Source of the DNA: Thermophilibacter provencensis
GTDB taxonomy: Bacteria; Actinomycetota; Coriobacteriia; Coriobacteriales; Atopobiaceae
Assembly (NCBI RefSeq): GCF_900128445.1
Contig: NZ_LT671417.1
Span: 558,001-622,000 of the forward strand
Direction of reading: 5' to 3'
DNA: 64,000 bases
Positions within the stretch are counted from its first letter, which is position 1, and each line of letters starts with the position of its first letter. Below are positions 51,898 through 62,391 of the stretch, piece by piece. A model generated the notes under the pieces. The model ran no database searches, was not told where the DNA came from, and was given only the letters and a program-made list of their open reading frames with translations. The position numbers were made by a program, and so were the translations under genes.

Positions 51898-52863
51898 ATG
51901 GCAACTAAGCGAAGCTACTATGACGTTCTGGGCGTGAAGCGCGACGCCTCTGATGACGAGATCAAGAAGGCGTTCCGCAAGCTGGCGGCCAAGTACCACC
52001 CGGACGCCGGCGGCGACGAGCAGAAGTTCAAGGAGGTCAGCGAGGCCTACACCACGCTCTCTGACCCCAAGAAGCGCCGCGAGTACGATCAGATGCTCAT
52101 GTTCGGCGGCATCCCGGGGGCCGACTTTGGCGGCTCGGGCGGCCGTGGGCGCTACACCTACACCACCAACGTGGGCGGCGACTGGTCCGACATATTTGAC
52201 AACATGCGCGGCGGCGACGGCGGCTTTGGCGGTTTCGACTTCTCGTCGATCTTCGGCGGGGCCGCGGGCCGCGCCGCCAACCGCCCCGTCAAGGGCAGCG
52301 ACCTCACCATGTCCGTGGACGTCACCGCCGAGGAGGCCTTCCGCGGCGCCACGCGCAAGGCCACCTACCGCGTGCCCTCCACGGGCGAGGAGCAGACGCT
52401 CACCATCAAGATCCCGGCCGGCGCCGTGGACGGCGGCAAGCTCCGCTACCGCGGGCGCGGCGAGTACGGCGCCAACGGCGGCGACCGCGGCGACCTCGTG
52501 ATCACCACGCACGTGGCCGAGCACCCGATCTTCAAGCGCGACGGTGCGGACGTGCGGATGGACCTTCCCATCAGCATGTACGAGGCCGCGCTCGGAGCCA
52601 CCGTGGAGGTCCCCACGCCCGACGGCACCGAGGTGCGCCTCAAGGTCCCGGCCGGCACGCAGGACGGCAAGACCTTCCGCTTCCGCGACCTGGGCGCCCC
52701 CAACGTCAAGCGCAAGGGGACGCGCGGCGCGCTCTACGTGACGGTGCGCGTGAAGGTCCCGACGCTCGTCACCAAGAAGGAGCGCGATGCGCTCGAGGCG
52801 CTGCGCGACGCCGATACGCGCGACTATCGCGAGGAGGTCAAGCGCTATGGCACGCAGCACTAG
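51898..52863 (+). CDS. dnaJ: DnaJ-type co-chaperone without zinc finger
   Basis: A 321-residue J-protein. The J domain (about 1-70) has the HPD motif in KYHPDAGGD; a Gly/Phe-rich stretch (about 72-125) follows, and two C-terminal beta-domains (about 130-310). The four CxxCxGxG zinc modules of DnaJ type A are absent, so this is a type B/CbpA-like protein, as in several actinobacteria. It still sits in the classical place after grpE and presumably stimulates DnaK. ATG at 51898 follows GGAGGGAGG. Its end overlaps the next gene by 17 bases. Confidence 0.92.
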   Translation: MATKRSYYDVLGVKRDASDDEIKKAFRKLAAKYHPDAGGDEQKFKEVSEAYTTLSDPKKRREYDQMLMFGGIPGADFGGSGGRGRYTYTTNVGGDWSDIFDNMRGGDGGFGGFDFSSIFGGAAGRAANRPVKGSDLTMSVDVTAEEAFRGATRKATYRVPSTGEEQTLTIKIPAGAVDGGKLRYRGRGEYGANGGDRGDLVITTHVAEHPIFKRDGADVRMDLPISMYEAALGATVEVPTPDGTEVRLKVPAGTQDGKTFRFRDLGAPNVKRKGTRGALYVTVRVKVPTLVTKKERDALEALRDADTRDYREEVKRYGTQH

Positions 52864-53326
52864 CGAGGAGCGCGGCCGGGGGGTCGGTCCGGAGCGCGGT
52901 CGGGAGGGCCGCGACCGCGACAAGCCCCTCTACATGATCAGCGTTGCCGCCGAGCTCACGGGCATGCACCCGCAGACCCTGCGCGTCTACGAGCAGAAGG
53001 GCCTCGTCACGCCCGGGCGCTCGCGCGGCAACACGCGTCTCTACTCGCAGTCCGACATCGACCGGCTGAACCTCATCTCCAAGCTCACCGATGAGGGCAT
53101 CAACCTCGCTGGCGTTGTGCGCATCCTCGACATGCGCGAACGCATGCTCGCGCGCGAGGACGAGCTTGAGGAGCTGCGCCGGCGTGTTCGCGAGCTCGAG
53201 GACGAGGTCCACGAGTTTCGCATGCAGGAGAAGATCACGGCGCTCGCCCGCTACGACAGCGCGGGCAGCCCCGAGCAGGTCATGAGGCGCCTGCTGCTTA
53301 ACGGCGCCCCGGACCCTGAGAAATAG
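52847..53326 (+). CDS. hspR: HspR, MerR-type heat-shock repressor
   Basis: A 159-residue regulator. A winged-helix MerR domain (about 25-95) contains [25 protein letters not shown] and [13 protein letters not shown], as in HspR. The N-terminal tail is Arg/Glu-rich, and the C-terminal part is coiled coil. HspR represses dnaK and clpB in actinobacteria using DnaK as a co-repressor. ATG 52847 overlaps the dnaJ end by 17 bases with GAGGAGG upstream; an alternative start would only lengthen the N-terminus. Its presumed sites are described at 48894, 53529 and 58898. Confidence 0.92.
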   Translation: MARSTSEERGRGVGPERGREGRDRDKPLYMISVAAELTGMHPQTLRVYEQKGLVTPGRSRGNTRLYSQSDIDRLNLISKLTDEGINLAGVVRILDMRERMLAREDELEELRRRVRELEDEVHEFRMQEKITALARYDSAGSPEQVMRRLLLNGAPDPEK

Positions 53327-53528
53327 GATAAATTCGCCTTCCACCGGGTTGCCGCGCCGTTCGGGAGTGCCGCCTGAGGCGGTCATCGACGTGCCCGGGT
53401 GGCAGAAAGGTGGCCGGACGTTGCTTCGCAGTGCACAGCATTGTCCCTCCGCACCGCCAAATCGCATGTATCCCGATGCCCTTCCGCCCCGTTCTTCTCG
53501 ACAGCCCTTCGGCATGCGCGCAGAGAAA

Positions 53529-53551
53529 ATCTATCATGTAGAGACTTAGAT
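53529..53551. promoter_or_regulatory. Heat-shock operator candidate at clpB
   Basis: ATCTATC-N9-CTTAGAT, with TGTAGAGACTTAGATTT as in the dnaK site. TATACG at 53557-53562 follows five bases later. It lies 70 bases before clpB in a 294-base gap (53327-53620) in which I see no gene. Confidence 0.65.
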
Positions 53552-53620
53552 TTGCGTATACGCCCCAGCTGGCGCGGGAACAATAGTCGTTGATGAACAA
53601 CGACCCAGAAGGGGGCAACC

Positions 53621-56257
<2,637 letters not shown>

Positions 56258-56283
56258 CGCCCGCCAGCGTCGGTCGCCGACAG

Positions 56284-56350
56284 CCTGACAAAGGTGACAG
56301 GGTCAACTGTCATGATTTTCATGACAGTTGACCCTGTCACCTTTGTCAGG
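56284..56350. repeat. Family B palindrome (32-bp arms)
   Basis: Arms 56284-56315 and 56319-56350 are perfect complements with a three-base loop TTT. It starts 27 bases after the clpB stop. Confidence 0.92.
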
Positions 56351-56427
56351 CCTTAGTCGGGCCCTGTCGCCCTTGTCGGCCTTTGATTTACGATAGAGGC
56401 ACCACTCATCGACAGGTTGGGGACGAC

Positions 56428-58071
56428 ATGGCACAGGACGAGAAGAACCCTCTGGGCGAGACCGTGGCGATGCCGCCCGACTCCGACCCAGGCGCCACGC
56501 AGCTTGCGGACGCGGCGCCGACGCGCCGCGTCGCATCAGAGGCCCTGCCAACGATCGTGCTGCCCTCCGAGAAGGACGCGCCCAAGCAGCCCGCCGAGGC
56601 GGGTGACGGCATCGACGCCCTCGGCGACCCGTACTTCTCGCCCGTCGTGCCAAACGACCTCACGGAGGCGCGCGTTCCCGTCTCCATCCCGTCCCCGGTT
56701 CAGAGCCTGCCCGAGCGCAAGCGCCGTCTGCCGCGCTGGGCGGTGGCCCTCATCGTCGTGGTCCTTCTCGCCTGCGCGGGCGGTGTTGCGTACTACACCT
56801 ACGACCAAGAGCTATGGGGCGGCAAGACCATTCCCCGCGTCGTCGGCCTCACGCAGGAGGAGGCGACGCGCGCCCTCGAGAACCTCGGCTTTGTCGTGAG
56901 CGTGGAGTCCGTCGCGGCGGATGACGGGTTTGGCGTCGTGCGGGCGTGCAGCCCGTCGGAGGGCCAGCGCGTCGACCCCGCAGATGGCGCCACCATCTCC
57001 GTGGCAAGCCAGCGCACCATACCCCAGATCGTGGGAATGGACGTCGAGTCCGCCCATCAGGCTCTTCTGGACGCGGGCGCGGAGAACGTCACGCTCTCGT
57101 ACCAGAACTCAGACCAGCCCGCCGGGACGGTTCTGGCCGTGAGCCCCGAGGAGGGAAGCGCGTTCGTCTCGTCCGACCCCATCACCGTGACCGTGGCGCG
57201 GGCGTTCACCGTCCCGGCGCTCGAGGGGATGTCCCTCTCAGACGCTCAGGCCCAGCTCGAGGCAGGCGGCCTGACCTCGTCCGTCATCTACGTCGAGTCC
57301 GATGCGGAGAAGAACACCGTGGTGAGCCTCGACCCGCCCGCGGGAACCGAGGTCGCGGCAGGCGCAACCATCACCTTGGCGGTGGCGACGCCCATGCCCA
57401 GCGAGCCCTATGACCTGATGGGGTATCTCGAGGCGGCGCCCCAGGCGCTCTCCGCGTACCTTGCGGATGCGGGATACACGCTCGACTACGGCGAGATCTA
57501 CGCCTCGGGCGGCAACGCGCACGTCGCCTATACGGGTGCCTCGGGCGACCTCATCCAGATAACCAACGAGCCCGAGACCGCCCATTACGCGGGCGGATCC
57601 CAGGCCGACGTGCTCGCGCGCGGCGCGGGGGTGGGCGGCGTGCGCTATGCGTTCTCTGCGGAGACCCTGCCCGAGGGCGGCGCGACCGAGAGCGAGTCGG
57701 GCATCCGTGCCGTCATGGAGGCATGCGGGCTCGAGGGCCTGCTCGACACCTGCACGGAGGGCGATATCGTCGCACCCATACCGGAGGAGGAGCCCCAGGA
57801 GCCTACGGAGCCCGAGGATCCCGCGGATGAGGGTGGCGCCGGCGAGGACAATGCCTCGGCGGGGGAGTCCACGGAGCCCGCCCATCACTTCATCTGCGGC
57901 TATGGCCGGCAGGGTGACTACACGTGGGCGGTCATCATCGGCGGCTACGAGGGGTCCACGCGCGTGGTGGCGCTCGCAGCGCCGACGGCGCACTTCTCTT
58001 CCGTCGACCTCTCGAGCTTTGGCGGGAGCGTCTGCGACTACATTGCCTACATCGACCAATATACGGGGTGA
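56428..58071 (+). CDS. Membrane PASTA-domain protein without kinase
   Basis: A 547-residue protein. A polar N-terminus (about 1-105), one transmembrane helix (about 107-128) and three PASTA repeats (about 134-200, 203-270, 272-335) are followed by a separate extracellular domain (about 340-547). PASTA domains bind muropeptides, usually on Ser/Thr kinases and penicillin-binding proteins; here no kinase domain is present. The C-terminal part is Glu/Pro-rich (about 450-490) and then globular. ATG 56428 is weakly supported (GGGGACGAC). A 47-residue gene follows. Confidence 0.75.
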   Translation: MAQDEKNPLGETVAMPPDSDPGATQLADAAPTRRVASEALPTIVLPSEKDAPKQPAEAGDGIDALGDPYFSPVVPNDLTEARVPVSIPSPVQSLPERKRRLPRWAVALIVVVLLACAGGVAYYTYDQELWGGKTIPRVVGLTQEEATRALENLGFVVSVESVAADDGFGVVRACSPSEGQRVDPADGATISVASQRTIPQIVGMDVESAHQALLDAGAENVTLSYQNSDQPAGTVLAVSPEEGSAFVSSDPITVTVARAFTVPALEGMSLSDAQAQLEAGGLTSSVIYVESDAEKNTVVSLDPPAGTEVAAGATITLAVATPMPSEPYDLMGYLEAAPQALSAYLADAGYTLDYGEIYASGGNAHVAYTGASGDLIQITNEPETAHYAGGSQADVLARGAGVGGVRYAFSAETLPEGGATESESGIRAVMEACGLEGLLDTCTEGDIVAPIPEEEPQEPTEPEDPADEGGAGEDNASAGESTEPAHHFICGYGRQGDYTWAVIIGGYEGSTRVVALAAPTAHFSSVDLSSFGGSVCDYIAYIDQYTG

Positions 58072-58077
58072 TGCGTC

Positions 58078-58221
58078 ATGGATGACAAGAAAAAGGGCGA
58101 GAAGGACGTCGAGCGGGACGAGTTCGTGCGCGCGGAAAACGAGGACGACGACGGGTACGACCCCTATTCCGACCGGAGGCCGGACCCCGAGCCGCTCTTC
58201 GAGCGCGACCCCTGGTCGTAG
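58078..58221 (+). CDS. Small acidic protein, 47 aa
   Basis: A short open frame from ATG 58078 to TAG 58221. The product is highly charged, with Lys-rich N-terminus (MDDKKKGEKDVERDEF) and a Pro/Asp-rich tail (DPEPLFERDPWS). It is seven bases after the PASTA gene stop and in a plausible operon position. No homologue is recognised. Coding status is moderate; support is position and high GC at third codon positions. Confidence 0.45.
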   Translation: MDDKKKGEKDVERDEFVRAENEDDDGYDPYSDRRPDPEPLFERDPWS

Positions 58222-58237
58222 GGCCGGACCCGACGGA

Positions 58238-58314
58238 GGCGACCTGACAAAGGTGACAGGGTCAACTGTCATGTTTTTCATGACAGTTGACCCTGTCACC
58301 TTTGTCAGGTCGCC
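58238..58314. repeat. Family B palindrome (36-bp arms)
   Basis: Arms 58238-58273 and 58279-58314 are perfect with a loop of five T. It lies at a convergent gene junction. Confidence 0.92.
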
Positions 58315-58328
58315 CCTGTCGGGCTGCG

Positions 58329-58775
58329 TTAGCTCGTGGCGCCCCAGTTGGTTTGCATGTAGCCCCAGAGGAAGTAGACGACCACCGCAAGAACGAAGAG
58401 GACGACGATGAGGGCAATGGCGGTCTTAATGCGGGTCTTGCGTTCGCGAGAGACGAAGATGTCGCGTCGCCCCTTGGGAATCTCGAGGTACTGACCATAG
58501 TGAAGGTCGCGGCGAAGCTGCTGCCCGTCGGCGCGAGAACGGCGATACCCCCGTCCCGAGAACGCCCCGCCGCCTATCGTGTACCCGGAGTCGTGGGCTA
58601 TCTGGGCGGGCTCATCCTCCTCGTTGGCAAAGTCGTCGATGGGTTCTACGCTGCGGTGAGCGGGCCTCTGGCGGACGTAGGGCGTACGCGCCACCCGCTC
58701 AGGCGCCTTCTGCGTGGCTCCGGAAGGCTCGCCGGTGACATCGGCGAGGTCATCGCACTCATTATCGTTGGTCAT
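58329..58775 (-). CDS. Single-helix membrane protein of unknown function
   Basis: A 148-residue protein: polar, charged region (about 1-112) followed by one transmembrane helix (about 117-138) and a short outside tail. RERKTRIKT before the helix is positively charged, suggesting that the N-terminus is cytoplasmic. The region has repeated acidic stretches but no recognisable domain. It converges on the 47-residue gene and is divergent from the hsp20 operon. ATG at 58775 lacks a strong ribosome binding site. Confidence 0.6.
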   Translation of the reverse strand: MTNDNECDDLADVTGEPSGATQKAPERVARTPYVRQRPAHRSVEPIDDFANEEDEPAQIAHDSGYTIGGGAFSGRGYRRSRADGQQLRRDLHYGQYLEIPKGRRDIFVSRERKTRIKTAIALIVVLFVLAVVVYFLWGYMQTNWGATS

Positions 58776-58897
58776 GTGTGCTCCCGTTAGCAGTCATGAA
58801 CAGCAATGCACACATCATACGGCAGGGCGGCCGCGCGCCGCTCGAGGTCGAGAAGACTTCTAAAACTGTAAGAATCCCAAGCAGCTCCGACCGAAAT

Positions 58898-58920
58898 ATC
58901 TAAGTCATCAACGCTTAGAT
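58898..58920. promoter_or_regulatory. Heat-shock operator candidate at hsp20
   Basis: ATCTAAG-N9-CTTAGAT, symmetric out to ATATCTAAG/CTTAGATAT. The most perfect of three related sites. GTATAGAAATCGAGGC near 58960 resembles GTATAGAATCGAGGC next to the dnaK site. It lies about 125 bases upstream of the hsp20 ATG. Confidence 0.7.
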
Positions 58921-59044
58921 ATGGTGAGTATATGACGCTGAGAAAAGTTTCCATCGAGCGTATAGAAATCGAGGCAAGGGGAACAAATAGCAATGTACAG
59001 CAAGGGCGCCAAGGCGGCGCCCGCATCACAAGGGAGTGATTATC

Positions 59045-59473
59045 ATGGCACTGGTTCCTTACGATCGTTATTCTCGCGCTCTTCGCAACTGGCCGTTCGA
59101 CGCGCTGGACAACTTCTTCGACGCGCCCTTCGCGCCGCTCTCCTCGACCGCCGCGGGCTTCAAGATGAACGTCGAGGACGCGGGCGACAAGTACGTCGTC
59201 TCCGCTGAGCTCCCCGGAGTCAAGCGTGAGGAGATCGACGTTGAGCTCAACGAGGGTCGCCTCTCCATCTCCGTCGAGCGCAAGGAGTCCGATGAGGAGA
59301 AGGGCAAGAACTACCTCTACAAGGAGACCGGCGAGTGGAGCGCCACGCGTGGCGTCTATCTCAAGGACGCGGCCGTTGCCGGCCTGACCGCCAAGCTCGA
59401 GGGTGGCGTCCTCACCGTGAACGTCCCCAAGCAGCAGGAGAAGGCCAACGCCACCAAGGTCTCCATCGACTAG
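59045..59473 (+). CDS. Hsp20-family small heat-shock protein
   Basis: A 142-residue alpha-crystallin chaperone. The ACD begins near residue 40 (FKMNVEDAGDKYVVSAELPGVKREEIDVEL), and the C-terminal GGVLTVNVPKQ is the conserved edge strand. It holds unfolding proteins for DnaK/ClpB, the other heat-shock genes here. ATG at 59045 is favoured over GTG 59036 because AAGGGAG lies nine bases upstream. The transcript ends at the terminator at 59497. It probably belongs to the HspR regulon. Confidence 0.92.
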   Translation: MALVPYDRYSRALRNWPFDALDNFFDAPFAPLSSTAAGFKMNVEDAGDKYVVSAELPGVKREEIDVELNEGRLSISVERKESDEEKGKNYLYKETGEWSATRGVYLKDAAVAGLTAKLEGGVLTVNVPKQQEKANATKVSID

Positions 59474-59496
59474 CTCGTTCGGGCGAGATGACGCGT

Positions 59497-59530
59497 CGGG
59501 CCGGAACCGATGGGTTCCGGCCCGTTTTTT
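59497..59530 (+). terminator. Terminator of hsp20
   Basis: CGGGCCGGAACC (59497-59508) and GGTTCCGGCCCG (59513-59524) form a 12-bp perfect stem with a four-base loop, followed by TTTTTT. Confidence 0.92.
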
Positions 59531-59549
59531 GACGGAGCCCGGTAAAGGA

Positions 59550-59631
59550 TGACAAAGGTGACAGGGTCTGACAAAGGTGACAGGGTCAACTGTCATGAAA
59601 ATCATGACAGTTGACCCTGTCACCTTTGTCA
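59550..59631. repeat. Family B palindrome with tandem half-unit
   Basis: A 19-base unit TGACAAAGGTGACAGGGTC (59550-59568) is directly duplicated at the start of a full palindrome (arms 59569-59598, 59602-59631; loop AAA). The only family B copy here with a tandem partial duplication. Confidence 0.9.
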
Positions 59632-59643
59632 TCACCGCGCCCG

Positions 59644-60720
59644 TCAGGCCAGGACGGTGATGCCCTTGGGGTAGCTGTTGAGGACCTCGCAGCCGTCCTC
59701 GGTCACGATGACCAGGTCCTCGATGCGGACGCCCATGTCACCGGGCAGATAGATGCCCGGCTCGATGGAGAAGCATTGTCCGGGCTGCACCGGCTCGTCA
59801 TGTGTGGAGCTGACGTCTCCCGGCTCATGGTCGACGAGCCCAATCTGGTGCCCGAGGCGGTGCGTGAACGCCTGGCCCCATCCCGCGTCCTCTATGACGC
59901 GCCGCGCCGTGAGGTCAATCTCGGCAAAGGTGACCCCGGGCCGCACGATCTTCTCGGCCTCCTCGTTCGCGCGCCGCACCGCGTCGTAGACCGCCCGCTG
60001 ATGCTCGGTGGGCTTGGCGGAGAAGAACGTGCGCGTCATGTCGGAGCAATACCAGTCGCGCTTGCACCCCACGTCAAAGAGGACCATGTCGCCCGGAGCG
60101 AACGGCGTGTCGTCAGGCTCGTGGTGAGGATCGGCGGCATGGTCGCCAAAGCTCACGATGGGAGAGAAGGAGTGTCCCTGCGCCCCGAGGCGGCGATACT
60201 CGCCGAGCAGCCCGTCGGCGATCTGGCGCTCGGTCACGCCGGGGCGCACCTGGTCGACGAGCCACGCCATCGCCTCGTCGTTCGTGCGCGACGCGGCGCG
60301 CATGAGCTCGCGCTCGCGAGCGTCCTTGATCGAACGCGCGTCGTCCACGGCGTCGGACGCGAGGACGAAGCGCGAGGCGGCCCCGGCCTCCATGAGGGGC
60401 ACGAGCCAGCGGGCGGCGAGCTCCTTGTCCACCCCGAGCGGACGGTCGTGCATGGTGGCCTGTGCCACCAGGGAAACGGGGTCGTCGGTGTCGGAGAACT
60501 CGACCACGCGCGCTCCGCATCCAGACGCGTCTGGGAAGAGGCGGTTCGCAAAGAGCGTCGGCACGCCCTCTGCGGGGACATAGAGGGCGAGGAAGCGCTC
60601 GTAGGGCTCGGTGTAGTAGCCGCAGAGCCACCAGATGGAGAGCGGGTCCACCACGAGCATCTGATCGACGGTTCTTCTCGCGAGGTTTTCTCTCACGCGT
60701 GCGAGGCGGCTCTCGTCCAT
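59644..60720 (-). CDS. Xaa-Pro aminopeptidase-like M24 peptidase
   Basis: A 358-residue creatinase/prolidase-fold metallopeptidase. The five metal ligands are recognisable: Asp in FDVGCKRDWYCSDMTRTF, His in HRLGHQIGL, Glu in SIEPGIY and Glu in GVRIEDLV. An N-terminal creatinase-like domain (about 1-130) precedes them. It removes N-terminal residues before proline or cleaves Xaa-Pro dipeptides. ATG at 60720 is chosen because AAGGAG lies upstream; an in-frame upstream ATG adds 18 residues without sense. It is divergent from veg. Confidence 0.88.
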   Translation of the reverse strand: MDESRLARVRENLARRTVDQMLVVDPLSIWWLCGYYTEPYERFLALYVPAEGVPTLFANRLFPDASGCGARVVEFSDTDDPVSLVAQATMHDRPLGVDKELAARWLVPLMEAGAASRFVLASDAVDDARSIKDARERELMRAASRTNDEAMAWLVDQVRPGVTERQIADGLLGEYRRLGAQGHSFSPIVSFGDHAADPHHEPDDTPFAPGDMVLFDVGCKRDWYCSDMTRTFFSAKPTEHQRAVYDAVRRANEEAEKIVRPGVTFAEIDLTARRVIEDAGWGQAFTHRLGHQIGLVDHEPGDVSSTHDEPVQPGQCFSIEPGIYLPGDMGVRIEDLVIVTEDGCEVLNSYPKGITVLA

Positions 60721-60884
60721 TGTGTCTCCTTCGGCCGTGGGTGCAGTCCTCCTGCCATGGTACGCCGTCGTCATGTGGCGGCATCGTGGCGTCCACCGGG
60801 CAGTTTGTTGCTTGCGTGAAGTCAGAGTAAGATAGAACTTCGCTCATTCTGGGCATTTTGCCCATGAGACGAATGGAGGCATCC

Positions 60885-61181
60885 ATGGAGAACGACATTC
60901 CTCCCGTTAACCGGGTTGACGAGATTCGTGAGGAGCTTGGCAGGCTTGAGGGCAAGCGCCTCAAGGTGAAGGCGAACATGGGCCGCTCCCGTATCGTGGA
61001 GCGCGCCGGCACGCTCGTGCACGCGCACCCCTCGCTCTTCGTCGTCGAGGTGGAGGAGCGCCGCGGTCGCACCTCTCGCCAGTCCTATCAGTACGTCGAC
61101 GTGCTCACTGGCACCGTGGAGCTCTACGACACGGAGACCGGCGAGCGCCTCTTCGACTTCGTCGAATCCTTCTCGGAGTAG
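60885..61181 (+). CDS. veg: Veg family protein
   Basis: A 98-residue protein matching Bacillus subtilis Veg: VDEIREELGRLEGKRLKVKANMGRSRIVERAGTLVHAHPSLFVV has the family order KANxGR..., then RQSYQYVDVLTGTVEL. Veg influences biofilm and spore-related gene expression in Bacillus; its role here is unknown. The usual veg-ispE neighbourhood is conserved, and ispE starts 12 bases downstream. ATGGAGGC upstream gives ATG 60885. TTGTTG-N17-TAAGAT at 60805-60833 is a possible promoter. Confidence 0.92.
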   Translation: MENDIPPVNRVDEIREELGRLEGKRLKVKANMGRSRIVERAGTLVHAHPSLFVVEVEERRGRTSRQSYQYVDVLTGTVELYDTETGERLFDFVESFSE

Positions 61182-61193
61182 GCCCGGCGCACG

Positions 61194-62165
<972 letters not shown>

Positions 62166-62175
62166 CGTAGATGCA

Positions 62176-62206
62176 GGGCCGTCGGCGATACGCCGGCGGC
62201 CCTTTT
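62176..62206 (+). terminator. Terminator after tRNA-Pro
   Basis: GGGCCGTCGGCG (62176-62187) and CGCCGGCGGCCC (62191-62202) with one G-U pair, followed by TTTT. Confidence 0.88.
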
Positions 62207-62289
62207 GCGTGCGCTGGGGCGAGAAGGGCGCGCGGCCTGCCGTCGGCGCATCCCCGGGCGTCGCGCAACATCGTCGCACGCCACAAAAA

Positions 62290-62353
62290 GAGTGACAGGT
62301 TTCGAACGGATGGGGCCGCAAATGCGGCCTCGTTTGTTCGAAACCTGTCACTC
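62290..62353. repeat. Family E palindrome, copy 2
   Basis: Arms GAGTGACAGGTTTCGAAC (62290-62307) and its complement (62336-62353). An inner hairpin GGCCGC-AAAT-GCGGCC (62314-62329) lies at the centre, as the GGGG/GCGGCC blocks of copy 1 at 15940-15999. It lies at a convergent junction. Confidence 0.8.
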
Positions 62354-62391
62354 ACGAATGGCGGACTGACGGGGCCCGCGCCGCTGGCGAC

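Noticed and set aside
56284-56350. Ordinary intrinsic terminator for clpB (family B copy)
   Set aside because: There is no T run after the stem, and the same sequence occurs at many unrelated positions including upstream of genes, so termination is not its defining role.
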